NCBI GenBank assembly: GCA_023150455.1
Contig: JAKLKW010000016.1
Span: forward strand, 13,046-61,495
From: Alphaproteobacteria bacterium
GTDB lineage: Bacteria > Pseudomonadota > Alphaproteobacteria > JAEULC01
DNA: 48,450 bases
Direction of reading: 5' to 3'
The position numbers were made by a program, and so were the translations under genes. The stretch's first letter is position 1, and each line of letters begins with the position of its first letter. This document shows positions 1 through 8,057 of the stretch, one piece after another. The notes beneath the pieces are model-generated. The model was not told the origin of the DNA and ran no database searches. It saw only the letters and a program-made list of their open reading frames with translations.

Positions 1-635
1 GCCGCGCGGTCGGGCGTCAGCAGGAACAGCGGCAGGGCGAACAGCGCGAACCACAGCGCCGCCACCACCGGCGTCGCGCGCACGTTGGCGGCGGCGTCCG
101 TGCCGACGCCGAACCAGGGCCGCTCGGTCTGGATGAAGCCGACCAGGCAGAGCGCCAGCGCCGCGAGCCCGCCGAGATAGCCGAGCCCCCAGCCCCAGCC
201 CGACCAGCGCCCGAGCCGGTCCTGCGGCACGAGGTCGGGCAGCATGGCGTTGTAGAACACGGTCGCGAACTCGAACGCGACCGTGCCGACCACGACCAGC
301 ACCAGCGCCAAGAGCGCGTAGTCCGGCGCGGGCTTGACGAACCACATCGCCGCCACGGCGGCGACGCAGGCGACGGTGAAGACGCCGACCCAGGGCTTGC
401 GCCGCCCGCCGCGATCGGCGATGGCGCCGAGGATGGGCGACAGCACCGCGACGATCAGCGCCGCCGCGCTCTGCGCGTGGCTCCACGCAACCGTGCCGGC
501 CTCGGGCGAGACCGCGACCGCCTGGGTGAAATAGGTCGCGAACACGAAGGTGGTGACCACCGTCGCCACCGCCGAGTTGGCCCAGTCGTACAGCGACCAG
601 GCGACCAGCGCGCGGGTGGGGGTCGGATTGCTCAA
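1..635 (-). CDS. MFS transporter, UMF1/Atg22-like family (partial)
   Basis: About 211 N-terminal residues are visible; the gene runs off the left edge. The protein begins LSNPTPTRALVAWSLYDWAN. The SLYDWANSA segment before the first membrane helix, the DRGGRRKPW loop between helices 2 and 3 and later hydrophobic stretches are typical of the UMF1 (YxiO/Atg22-like) branch of the major facilitator superfamily, whose bacterial substrates are mostly unknown. I chose the TTG start at 635 because no in-frame ATG lies upstream, the AGGGGAGGGGGGACAGGA stretch provides a purine-rich ribosome site, and family homology starts there. It lies just downstream of the glutamate dehydrogenase gene on the same strand, separated by an inverted-repeat element. 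Family assignment is good; substrate unknown. Confidence 0.85.
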   Translation of the reverse strand, partial: MSNPTPTRALVAWSLYDWANSAVATVVTTFVFATYFTQAVAVSPEAGTVAWSHAQSAAALIVAVLSPILGAIADRGGRRKPWVGVFTVACVAAVAAMWFVKPAPDYALLALVLVVVGTVAFEFATVFYNAMLPDLVPQDRLGRWSGWGWGLGYLGGLAALALCLVGFIQTERPWFGVGTDAAANVRATPVVAALWFALFALPLFLLTPDRA

Positions 636-638
636 TCC

Positions 639-669
639 TGTCCCCCCTCGCGTAAGGGGAGGGGGGACT
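639..669. repeat. Short GC-rich inverted repeat, copy 1
   Basis: This C-run/G-run hairpin (TGTCCCCCCT, then AGGGGAGGGGGGAC) sits between the glutamate dehydrogenase stop and the MFS start. A longer relative occurs at 42171-42214 with the same outer ends and extra inner sequence. Two related copies in unrelated intergenic sites suggest a dispersed REP-like element rather than a gene-specific terminator. The MFS ribosome site appears to overlap its right part when read on the minus strand. Confidence 0.6.
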
Positions 670-681
670 CGCAAAGCGAGT
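667..681 (-). terminator. Small hairpin at the end of the glutamate dehydrogenase gene
   Basis: ACTCGC-AAA-GCGAGT is a perfect 6-bp stem with a 3-base loop beginning at the stop codon of the dehydrogenase gene. No T-run follows, so it is a weak terminator or an mRNA 3'-end stabiliser at best. It abuts the larger G/C hairpin at 639-669. Confidence 0.4.
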
Positions 682-3600
682 CACCCCGCCAGCGCGCGGA
701 GCTGGCGGGCGGCGACGGCGAGCATGGCGAGGTCGACGCGGCCGGTGGCGCGGATGTCGGCGATGACGTCGCCGGCGCGCTTGACCGGGGCGCGGCGCTG
801 CTCGCTCCAGGCCTCGATGGCGGCGGCGGGGCCGGCCTCGCTGTCCAGGCGGCCGTCGGGGCCGCAGGCCTGGATGACGGCGCCGGCGAGCTGGCCCTGG
901 ATCGCGTCGATCTCGTCGTTGAGCGCGCGGAAGGCGAGCTTGCTCCAGCGCCCGCCGCCGACGGCGGACGCGGCCGAGCCGCGCAGCCAGTCGAGGCCGA
1001 AGCGATGGCCGACGGCGAAATAGAGCCGGCCGACCAGCTTCACCTTCAGCTTGCCCGGCTCGGCGATGCGCACGATGTCGAACCCGGCCGCCAGCGCGTC
1101 GAGCTGGGCGACCTTCTGCGCCACGTCCGCGGGCGCGCCCTCGGCCGCGATCGCGGCGGCGCGGCGCTTCAATTCCGCCGCGGCGTCGGGCGACAGCACC
1201 TGGTCGAGCCCGGCGGCGATCGCCTGGATGCCGGGCGTGAAGCGGGCGATCGCGTCGCCCAGCACCAGCGGCGGCTGCAGGCTGGCCAGCACCCAGCGCG
1301 TGGCGCGCTCGGCGGCGCGGCCGATCTCGGCCAGCATGGCGTACTGCGCCGGCGCCTTGACCTTGCCGTCGAGCGCCTCGACCGCGCTCCACAGCGTGCC
1401 GAGCTCGAGCACCTCGCGCGCGATCACGTAGGCGCGGGTGATGTCGGCGGCGCTGCGGCCGGTGTCGGACGCGATCTGCGCCACGAAGGCGGAGCCGACC
1501 CGGTTGACCATGCCGTTGGTCACGACCGTGGCGACGATCTCGCGCCGCAGGCGATGGCGGCGGATCTCGGCGGCGGATTTCTCGCGCAGCGGCTCGGGGA
1601 AGTAGGACACGAGGTCGGGCGAAAGCGCGGGGTCGTCGGGCAGGTCGGACGCCAGCAGCTGGTCGTAGAGCGCCATCTTGGCGTAGGCCAGGAGCACGGC
1701 GAGCTCGGGCCGGGTCAGGCCCTTGCCCAGGTTCTGGCGCTGCACCAGCGTCTCGTCGTCCGGCAGGTACTCGATCGCGCGGTCGAGGCGGCCGGCCTTC
1801 TCGAGGTCGCGCATCATGAGCGCGTGCTGGTCGATGCCGCCCGGCCCCTGCAGCTCCTGGATGCTCAGGATCTGCGACTGCTCGTAGTTGTCGCGCAGCA
1901 CCAGCCGGCCGACCTCGTCGGTCATGGCCTCAAGCAGCTTGTCGCGCTGCTTCAGCGTCATGTCGCCCGACGCCACGATGTCGCCGAGCAGGATCTTGAT
2001 GTTGACCTCGTGGTCCGAGGTGTCGACGCCGGCCGAGTTGTCGACCGCGTCGGTGTTGCCGCGGCCGCCCGCGAGCCCGTACTCGATGCGCGCGCGCTGC
2101 GTCATGCCGAGGTTGGCCCCCTCGCCCACGACCTTGGCGCGGATCTGCGCGGCGTCGATGCGGATCGCGTCGTTGGCGCGGTCGCCGACCTCGGCGTTGG
2201 TCTCGGCCTTGGCCTTGACGTAGGTGCCGATGCCGCCGAACCACAAGAGGTCGACCGGCGCCGCCAGGATGGCGCGCATCAGCTCGGCCGGGGTCATGCT
2301 CTCGCGCTCGAGCCCCAGCGCGGCGCGCACCTCCGGCGTCAGCTTGACGGTCTTGAGGCTGCGCTCGAACACGCCGCCGCCCTTGGAGATGAGCTTCCGG
2401 TCGTAGTCGCCCCAGGACGAGCGCGGCAGCTCGAACAGGCGCTTGCGCTCGGCGAAGCCCCGGGCCGCGTCGGGCGCGGGGTCGAGGAAGATGTGGCGGT
2501 GGTCGAAGGCGGCGACCAGGCGGATGTGCCGGCTCAGCAGCATGCCGTTGCCGAACACGTCGCCCGACATGTCGCCGACGCCGGCGACGGTGAAGTCCTC
2601 CGCCTGCGTGTCGCGGCCGAGCTCGCGGAAGTGGCGCTTGACCGATTCCCACGCGCCGCGCGCGGTGATGCCCATCTTCTTGTGGTCGTAGCCGGCCGAG
2701 CCGCCGCTGGCGAAGGCGTCGCCGAGCCAGAACCCGTAGTCGAGCGACACGGAATTGGCGATGTCGGAGAAGGTCGCCGTGCCCTTGTCGGCCGCGACCA
2801 CGAGATAGGGATCGTCGCCGTCGCGCCGGACCACGTCCTGCGGCGCGCGGATCCCGCCGACGCCGTAGGAATCGGTGACGTCGAGCAGGCCGCGCATCAG
2901 CGTCTTGTAGCACTCGATGCCCTCGGCCAGGACCGCCTCGCGCGCGCCGCCGGCGGGCGGGCGCTTGACCACGAAGCCGCCCTTGGAGCCGACCGGCACG
3001 ATCACGGCGTTCTTCACCATCTGCGCCTTCATCAGGCCCAGGATCTCGGTGCGGAAATCCTCGCGCCGGTCGGACCAGCGGATGCCGCCGCGCGCGACGC
3101 GGCCGCCGCGCAGGTGCACCGCCTCGACCCGGGGCGCGTAGACGAACACCTCGACCAGCGGGCGCGGCAGCGGCAGCTCGTCGACCGCGCGGCTGTCGAG
3201 CTTGATCGAGAGATACGGCTTCGGCCTGCCCGCTTCGTCGCGCTGCCAGTGGTTGGTGCGCAAGGTCGCGCCGATCAGGTTGAGGTAGCGCCGCAGGATG
3301 CGGTCCTCGTCGAGGTTGGTGACGGCGTCGAGCGCGTGCTCGATCTCGACGGCGATGCCGCGCTCCACGACCGCCCGGTCATCCGCCTTGGCATCCAGGG
3401 CGGGATTGAAACGCGCGGCGAACAGGTCGACCAGGCGCCGCGCGATGCGCGGGTGGTTGGAGAGGGTCTCCTCGATGTAGTGCTGGCTGAAGGTGAAGGC
3501 GGCCTGGCGCAGGTACTTGGCGTAGCTGCGCAGCACGAGGATGCCGCGCGCGTCGAGCCCGGCCAGCAGCACCAGGCGGTTGAAGCCGTCGCTTTCCATC

Positions 3601-5612
3601 TCGCCGCGCCAGGTCTTGGCGAAGACGTCGTGGAAGCGGTCGCGCACCTGCCCGAGGTCGAGCTCGCCGGTCACGACGCCGGGCCGCGGCGCCAGGGTGA
3701 GCGCGAAGTCGTGGATCCACACGGTCTCGGCGGGCTTTCCGTCGGCGTCCTGCAGCGCGACTCCGAACGGCATCTCGCTGATGGCGCGCACGCCCATGTG
3801 CTCGAGCATCGGCAGCACGTCGCTGAGCGCGAGCGGCGCGCCGCGGTGGAAGATCTTGAAGCCGAGCTGGTCCGCCCGGTCGGCCTCGACCGGGCGGTAG
3901 AGCGTCAGCGCCAGGCCGCGGCCGGCCGCGGTACCGCCCGGTGCGCCGTCGGGAGCCGGGGCGGCCTGGCGCGCCTCCTCGACCAGCACGATGTCCTCGA
4001 CCGCGACGGCGGCGTCGAAGCGCTCGCGGTAGGCGGCCGGGAAGGCGCTGGCGTAGAGGTTGAAGAGCGCGAGGCCCCTGGTGTCGGAGAAGCGCTCGAT
4101 CAGGCTCTGGCGCAGGCGGTCGGGCCAGGTGCGTCCGGCCTCGATCAGCCGCGCCTCGAGCTCGCCCACGTCGACGGCGGGCACGTGGCCGCGCCGCGTG
4201 CGCACGATGACGTGCAGCCGCGCCAGCGGCTCGTCGGTCATGTGCGAGTAGAACGCCGAGATGCCGCCGTTGTAGGCCTCGGCCACGATGGCGAGCAGCC
4301 GCACGCGCAGGTCGGTGTTGAGCCGGTCGCGCGGCACGTAGATCAGGCACGAGACGTAGCGCTCGAGCGCGTCCTTGCGCGCGAACAGCGCGATGCGCTG
4401 GCGCTCCTGCAGGTGCAGGATGCCGAGCGTGCAGTCGAGCAGCTCGTCCTCGCCGATCTGCATCAGCTCGTCGCGCGGGAAGGTCTCGAGGATGTGCGCC
4501 AGCGCCTTGCCGTCGTGGCTGGCGGCCGCGAAGCCGGCGCGGTGCTGCACGTTCTCGACCTTGCGCCGCAGCATCGGGATGGCGCGCGGGCTCAAGGAAT
4601 AGGCGACCGAGGTGAACAGGCCGACGAAGCGCCACTCGCCGACGACCTTGCCCGTCTTGTCGATGCGCTTGATGCCGATCGTGTCCATGTGCACGGGCCG
4701 GTGCACGGTCGAGCGGCGGTTGGCCTTGGTCACGGTCAGGAGCTGCGGCGCCAGCACGTAGCGCACGATGTCCTCGCCCATGCGGCCGAAGTTGCGCCGG
4801 TCGTCGAACACGCGCCGCTCGGGGTCGGCGAGGATGCCGAGCCCGCTCGACGGCACGATCTCGAGCCTGGCGTCGGTGCCCTCGCCGGCGACGTCGTATT
4901 CGCGGTAGCCGAGATAGGTGTAGTGGTCGTCGTCGAGCCATCGCAGGAAGGCGCGCGCCTCGTCGACCTCGGCCTTGGCCGCCTGCGGCACGCCCTTCTC
5001 GAGGGTCGCGACGGTCTCCGTCAGCTTCTGGCGCATGGTGCGCCAGTCGCGCACCGCGGCGCGCACGTCGGCGAGCACGCGCTCGAGGTTGGTGCGGATC
5101 GCCTCGAGGTCCTCGCCGGCGGTGCGCTCGTCGACCTCGATGCGCATGATCGATTCGGGCTTCGCCTGCTCGCCGCCCGACTCGCCGATGCCGGCCAGCT
5201 TTCCATCGGCCTCGCGCGCCACCTTCATGATCGGGTGGACCACCAGGTGCACGGTGAGGTTCAGCCGGTTGAGCTCGGCGGTGACCGAGTCGACCAGGAA
5301 CGGCATGTCGTCGTTGACCATCTCGACGATGGTGTGGCGCGAGCGCCAGCCGTGCTCGGCGACGGTCGGGTTGTAGGCGCGCACCTTGGCCGTGCCGGGC
5401 TGGCGGACGAGTGCGAAATGCCACAGCGCGATGGCCGAGGAATAGGCGGTGTCGGGCGCGAGGCCGACGAGGTCGGCCGGCGGGACGTTGGCGTAGAGCA
5501 GGCGCAGGAAGGTCTCGATCAGCGGCGCGCGGGGACCGGCCATCTTGTCGCGCACCATCTCCTGCACGCGCGCGAGGAGCTCGGCCTTGAGCTGCTCGGC
5601 CTTCACGCCCAT
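681..5612 (-). CDS. gdhB: NAD-specific glutamate dehydrogenase, large (180 kDa) class
   Basis: 1643 residues, the normal size of the large bacterial NAD-GDH class, which deaminates L-glutamate to 2-oxoglutarate and ammonium in the cytoplasm, mainly for glutamate catabolism. The N-terminal half is the class-specific regulatory region (the VEMVNDDMPFLVDSV block is typical). The catalytic core has GSKGGFVVKRPP near residue 875, DHKKMGITARGAWESVKRH near 980 and GVGDMSGDVFGNGM near 1015, all hallmarks of the family. I place the start at ATG 5612 (MGVKAEQLKAELL), where homology begins. The longer in-frame reading to 5780 adds an Arg/Pro-rich stretch typical of non-coding GC-rich DNA. The only good Shine-Dalgarno (GGAGGG) lies about 22 bases upstream and serves an overlapping out-of-frame 8-codon ORF better, so initiation may be coupled. 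It stands alone, with an unrelated divergent gene upstream. Gene name by family; regulation not visible. Confidence 0.95.
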   Translation of the reverse strand: MGVKAEQLKAELLARVQEMVRDKMAGPRAPLIETFLRLLYANVPPADLVGLAPDTAYSSAIALWHFALVRQPGTAKVRAYNPTVAEHGWRSRHTIVEMVNDDMPFLVDSVTAELNRLNLTVHLVVHPIMKVAREADGKLAGIGESGGEQAKPESIMRIEVDERTAGEDLEAIRTNLERVLADVRAAVRDWRTMRQKLTETVATLEKGVPQAAKAEVDEARAFLRWLDDDHYTYLGYREYDVAGEGTDARLEIVPSSGLGILADPERRVFDDRRNFGRMGEDIVRYVLAPQLLTVTKANRRSTVHRPVHMDTIGIKRIDKTGKVVGEWRFVGLFTSVAYSLSPRAIPMLRRKVENVQHRAGFAAASHDGKALAHILETFPRDELMQIGEDELLDCTLGILHLQERQRIALFARKDALERYVSCLIYVPRDRLNTDLRVRLLAIVAEAYNGGISAFYSHMTDEPLARLHVIVRTRRGHVPAVDVGELEARLIEAGRTWPDRLRQSLIERFSDTRGLALFNLYASAFPAAYRERFDAAVAVEDIVLVEEARQAAPAPDGAPGGTAAGRGLALTLYRPVEADRADQLGFKIFHRGAPLALSDVLPMLEHMGVRAISEMPFGVALQDADGKPAETVWIHDFALTLAPRPGVVTGELDLGQVRDRFHDVFAKTWRGEMESDGFNRLVLLAGLDARGILVLRSYAKYLRQAAFTFSQHYIEETLSNHPRIARRLVDLFAARFNPALDAKADDRAVVERGIAVEIEHALDAVTNLDEDRILRRYLNLIGATLRTNHWQRDEAGRPKPYLSIKLDSRAVDELPLPRPLVEVFVYAPRVEAVHLRGGRVARGGIRWSDRREDFRTEILGLMKAQMVKNAVIVPVGSKGGFVVKRPPAGGAREAVLAEGIECYKTLMRGLLDVTDSYGVGGIRAPQDVVRRDGDDPYLVVAADKGTATFSDIANSVSLDYGFWLGDAFASGGSAGYDHKKMGITARGAWESVKRHFRELGRDTQAEDFTVAGVGDMSGDVFGNGMLLSRHIRLVAAFDHRHIFLDPAPDAARGFAERKRLFELPRSSWGDYDRKLISKGGGVFERSLKTVKLTPEVRAALGLERESMTPAELMRAILAAPVDLLWFGGIGTYVKAKAETNAEVGDRANDAIRIDAAQIRAKVVGEGANLGMTQRARIEYGLAGGRGNTDAVDNSAGVDTSDHEVNIKILLGDIVASGDMTLKQRDKLLEAMTDEVGRLVLRDNYEQSQILSIQELQGPGGIDQHALMMRDLEKAGRLDRAIEYLPDDETLVQRQNLGKGLTRPELAVLLAYAKMALYDQLLASDLPDDPALSPDLVSYFPEPLREKSAAEIRRHRLRREIVATVVTNGMVNRVGSAFVAQIASDTGRSAADITRAYVIAREVLELGTLWSAVEALDGKVKAPAQYAMLAEIGRAAERATRWVLASLQPPLVLGDAIARFTPGIQAIAAGLDQVLSPDAAAELKRRAAAIAAEGAPADVAQKVAQLDALAAGFDIVRIAEPGKLKVKLVGRLYFAVGHRFGLDWLRGSAASAVGGGRWSKLAFRALNDEIDAIQGQLAGAVIQACGPDGRLDSEAGPAAAIEAWSEQRRAPVKRAGDVIADIRATGRVDLAMLAVAARQLRALAG

Positions 5613-5629
5613 TGCGGCTGCACGCCCAT
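5603..5629 (-). other. Possible 8-codon leader ORF overlapping the gdh start
   Basis: ATG 5629 opens an ORF encoding MGVQPQWA and stops at 5603-5605, ten bases inside the gdh gene. GGAGGG lies five bases before its ATG, ideal spacing, whereas the gdh ATG at 5612 has none that close. ATGGGCGTG occurs twice, 17 bases apart (the two start contexts), so a small duplication may have created the arrangement. Leader function is inference. Confidence 0.3.
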
Positions 5630-5822
5630 TCGGGCCCTCCCCTCGAGGTCCTTCGCGTTCCGGGCGCGGCCGGCGCGCCGAAAAGCCCGGTCGATGCCGC
5701 AACCTAGCCGATGCCGGCCGGTGATCCAAGCCGGCGGCCCCGCCCCGGCGGCCCCGTATCGACGCGGACGGTCGTGCCACGGACGGCCGGAACGCGCTAT
5801 GGTGGCAGGGCGGTTACCCCTC

Positions 5823-5857
5823 TTAATGCGAGAGGGAGCGCATTAACCTCGGTTTAA
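5823..5857. promoter_or_regulatory. Inverted repeat with overlapping CtrA-like box
   Basis: TTAATGCG-N8-CGCATTAA (5823-5846) is a perfect 8-bp inverted repeat. Its last TTAA also begins TTAA-CCTCGGT-TTAA (5843-5857), an exact match to the TTAA-N7-TTAA box bound by the alphaproteobacterial cell-cycle regulator CtrA. The site lies 62 bases before the start of the small membrane protein at 5919 and about 230 bases upstream of the gdh start on the other strand. It sits in the 306-base gap 5613-5918, where I see no other gene. CtrA binding is inferred from the motif only. Confidence 0.5.
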
Positions 5858-5918
5858 GACCCTGTCCGCTAGAACGGCCTCCGGGTTAGGGAGCGGGCCA
5901 GAACAGCCCGACACGACG

Positions 5919-6230
5919 ATGGAACATCAGCCGATCGCGCCGGAAACCGCGCGCGCCATGGGTCTCGGCGACAAGATCAAGGGCGGCGACCGCGTGTGGA
6001 TCGCGCATCCGGTCGACATCCGGGTCAGCCTGCCGCTGCCGTTCGGCCGCTACTACCTGACGCTGGTGGCGGGACCCGAGCGCCGCGCGCAGCCGCGGCT
6101 CAGCGAGGAGCGCGTGCGCCATCCGCTGACCACCTTCGGCAACTTCGCCTTCTTCTTCGTGAGCGCCCTGGCCATCAACGCGATGGCCGTGGTGGGCATG
6201 CTGGTCTACAGCTCGGTCCTGAAGTTCTAG
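5919..6230 (+). CDS. Small uncharacterised membrane protein
   Basis: 103 residues. I do not recognise a characterised family. The first ~70 residues are soluble, with the segment RVWIAHPVDIRVSLPLPFGR followed by YYLTLVAGPERR. Residues ~74-100 form one long hydrophobic helix (FAFFFVSALAINAMAVVGML), so this is probably a tail-anchored or single-pass inner-membrane protein with a cytoplasmic N-terminus. The ATG at 5919 follows TTAGGGAGCGGGCC, a usable purine stretch. A CtrA-like box and an inverted repeat lie just upstream, suggesting cell-cycle-linked or envelope-related expression. The lipoprotein gene follows after 44 bases and is probably co-transcribed. Confidence 0.75.
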   Translation: MEHQPIAPETARAMGLGDKIKGGDRVWIAHPVDIRVSLPLPFGRYYLTLVAGPERRAQPRLSEERVRHPLTTFGNFAFFFVSALAINAMAVVGMLVYSSVLKF

Positions 6231-6274
6231 GGCCGGGCGGCGAGCGATACGGCACGTAGCCGGGCCCGAGCGCC

Positions 6275-6694
6275 ATGAGGGCGGTCGCTCGCTTCTTCCT
6301 CCTTGGGTTTATCCTCGGGCCTGCGCTGCTGGCGCTGGCCGCCTGCCATGGCGAGCCGGACGAGCTCGCCATCCAGTCCAGCCTCGAGCAGATGCACCAG
6401 GAATGGGCCGCGCAGCAGCGCCAGCGCCGCGAGGCGCAGCTGCCGCAGGGGCCGATCAAGGGCCTGCCGCGGGTCGACCTCGGCTTCGAGGCGAAGCTGA
6501 CCTTGCGCATCACCGAGGTGCGCAAGCGCCATTGCCGGCCGGCCGGCGGCGACCAGCTCGGCTATGTCTGCGTCGCCGACATCAGCGCCGAGGTCGCCGG
6601 TCACAAGCCGGTCGCCCGCACCATCAAGGGCCGCTTCGTCGCCGGCTGGTCGCAATGGGTCGCCCGCGACGTGACCGCGTTGGACGTGAACTGA
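6275..6694 (+). CDS. Putative lipoprotein
   Basis: 139 residues. The N-terminus has arginines, a hydrophobic stretch (FFLLGFILGPALLALAAC) and a lipobox LALAAC with the acylated cysteine near residue 24, so it is probably a lipoprotein. The rest is soluble: a charged, glutamine-rich segment (MHQEWAAQQRQRREAQ) likely to be helical, then a β-rich part with two cysteines (KRHCRP and YVCVAD) that could form a disulfide. I do not recognise the family. It follows the small membrane protein in the same direction and probably shares its promoter. A long inverted repeat begins three bases after the stop. Confidence 0.75.
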   Translation: MRAVARFFLLGFILGPALLALAACHGEPDELAIQSSLEQMHQEWAAQQRQRREAQLPQGPIKGLPRVDLGFEAKLTLRITEVRKRHCRPAGGDQLGYVCVADISAEVAGHKPVARTIKGRFVAGWSQWVARDVTALDVN

Positions 6695-6696
6695 TT

Positions 6697-6805
6697 CAGA
6701 GGACAGAGGACAGGGATCAGGGATCAGAAGAACGCGGGACGGCCGGCAATCTCCGGGCCGCTGATCCCTGATCCCTGATCCCTGATCCCTGTCATCTGTC
6801 CTCTG
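6697..6805. repeat. Long inverted repeat with tandem GATCCCT heptamers
   Basis: The left arm (6697-6727) carries two GGACAG and two GGGATCA units. The right arm (6761-6805) carries four GATCCCT units and ends CATCTGTCCTCTG. The arms pair imperfectly over about 30 bases around a 33-base loop, and the heptamer number differs between arms. The hairpin could terminate transcription between the lipoprotein gene and the tRNA, but its form matches other low-complexity inverted repeats in this window (19374, 30254, 47129). Confidence 0.75.
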
Positions 6806-6866
6806 GCCCTGATTGCGCTCCCCTTCGCCTTGGCCTAGATTGCGGCCGTTCCACCGAACGCGATCA

Positions 6867-6943
<77 letters not shown>

Positions 6944-6983
6944 GCCTGCTGCGATACCGGGCAGTGCGCGGCGGAGACGCAGA

Positions 6984-7211
6984 ATGACGAAGATCGAGGT
7001 CGAGCTGTCGGACGCGACCGCGAAGGCCGCCCGGGACGCCGGGCTGCTGACGTCGGAAGCGCTCGAGCGGTTGTCGGCAGACGCGTTGCGGCGCCGCCAG
7101 GCCGCGGATCGGCTGCTGTCGATCGCCGACAGCGTCGCCAAGGCGGGCATCGCGCCGCTGCCGATCGACGAGATCAACGCCGAGGTCAAGGCTGCCCGCG
7201 CCCCGAACTAA
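6984..7211 (+). CDS. Antitoxin of a PIN-toxin pair
   Basis: 75 residues, [20 protein letters not shown] onward: a short β-strand followed by helices, as in ribbon-helix-helix antitoxins. The gene sits 31 bases before a PIN-family toxin gene in the same direction, the usual antitoxin-first order. Its C-terminal half ([20 protein letters not shown] then [10 protein letters not shown]) is the kind of extended helix that wraps the cognate toxin. I start at ATG 6984, 41 bases after the tRNA; extending further upstream would place coding sequence across the tRNA. The partner toxin is truncated, so this may be an orphan antitoxin. Confidence 0.8.
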   Translation: MTKIEVELSDATAKAARDAGLLTSEALERLSADALRRRQAADRLLSIADSVAKAGIAPLPIDEINAEVKAARAPN

Positions 7212-7242
7212 TTGAAGAGTTTCGCGCCGCAAGCGTGCGGGG

Positions 7243-7536
7243 GTGATTGACACGAACGTTCTGCTGTCGGGTCTGCTCTGGCGCGGACCGCCGCACTGGC
7301 TCATCGAGGCCTTGCGGGACGGGACGCCTCGGCTGATCAGCAGCCCGGCACAGATCGCCGAGTTCGGCGACGTGATCCATCGGCCGAAGTTCCGGCTGAT
7401 TCTCGACCGGTCCGGCTGGACGGCGGAGGAGCTGATCGCCGAACTCCGCATTCTGGCCGAGCGCTTGTCGAGGCGCGGTCTACACGGCGTCACTTTCTTC
7501 CAGCGACCCCTGTCCGCAAGCGACCGGTCAACCTGA
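7243..7536 (+). pseudogene. Truncated PIN-domain toxin (COG1569-like)
   Basis: The GTG start gives [20 protein letters not shown], the classic first strand and catalytic Asp of a PIN ribonuclease of the COG1569 toxin type. Homology continues through [18 protein letters not shown] and the helix [14 protein letters not shown]. The family normally continues to about 140 residues with a CRDPxDDKFL-type acidic motif supplying two more metal ligands. Here the frame instead ends after 97 residues with an unrelated tail, and the last 47 bases overlap the 3' end of the minus-strand membrane-protein gene. The active site is therefore incomplete and the toxin probably dead. The junction, near 7480, looks like the border of inserted or rearranged DNA. 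Confidence 0.7.
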
Positions 7537-7945
7537 ACCCGTCGAGAGTGTTGCGGGCCATCAGCGTGATGTTGACCACACCGGCGGCGAGCTCCAGGGC
7601 TTGAATGGCATGGAAGGCGTCGTCGAGCCGGCCGGCGTTGGCGCGCGCGGCCAGAAAGAAGGCGGAAGGCACCAGGATCAGCAGCCCATTTAGAGCAATG
7701 ATCGGCATTCGCCGTCTCTTGCCTGCAATGAGGGGGCTCGGCGAGCGTCCGCCGAGCCTGAAGCCACTGGCGCCGGCGAAGGCGAGCGATGGGATGAGAA
7801 CCAGCATGCCCCAGAGGATCGCGCTCTTCACCGCAGCGACCGTGGCTGCCGTGGTGAAAAGCTCCGAGATGACGGTTGAGCTCCAGAATAGGAGGATCAC
7901 AACGAGGCCGGTGATGCCGGCGACGGGGTGAAAGCGGCGCAGCAT
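7490..7945 (-). CDS. Four-helix integral membrane protein
   Basis: 151 residues, nearly all membrane: hydrophobic segments near residues 8-28 ([20 protein letters not shown]), 38-62, 80-105 and 115-140. A basic loop (GKRRRMP) sits between the second and third. I know of no assigned function. It is the last gene of a minus-strand operon with MarR and cytochrome b561, which suggests a redox or membrane-stress role. The start is ATG 7945 ([10 protein letters not shown]). The longer in-frame reading upstream to 8311 is cysteine/serine-rich and antisense to the cytochrome gene, so it is not coding. Confidence 0.75.
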   Translation of the reverse strand: MLRRFHPVAGITGLVVILLFWSSTVISELFTTAATVAAVKSAILWGMLVLIPSLAFAGASGFRLGGRSPSPLIAGKRRRMPIIALNGLLILVPSAFFLAARANAGRLDDAFHAIQALELAAGVVNITLMARNTLDGFRLTGRLRTGVAGRK

Positions 7946-8057
7946 GGCAGCGTCCCTCGGGCTAAGCCACGCAGAACCCGGCGACCGCGATCTTGCGGAC
8001 CGTCCTTGTCCGTTTCGGTGAAGGCGACCATGGAAGTTCTTCTTACGCTGCGCGGGG

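Noticed and set aside
477..5846. A 1789-codon plus-strand reading frame antisense to glutamate dehydrogenase
   Set aside because: It reads as Arg/Ala/Gly/Val-rich low-complexity sequence with no domain. The minus strand encodes a full, motif-perfect dehydrogenase. This is the usual antisense artefact of high-GC coding DNA.
6761..6791. GATCCCT tandem units as a CRISPR-like array
   Set aside because: Units are 7 bases with no spacers and form one arm of a hairpin; no cas genes are in the window.
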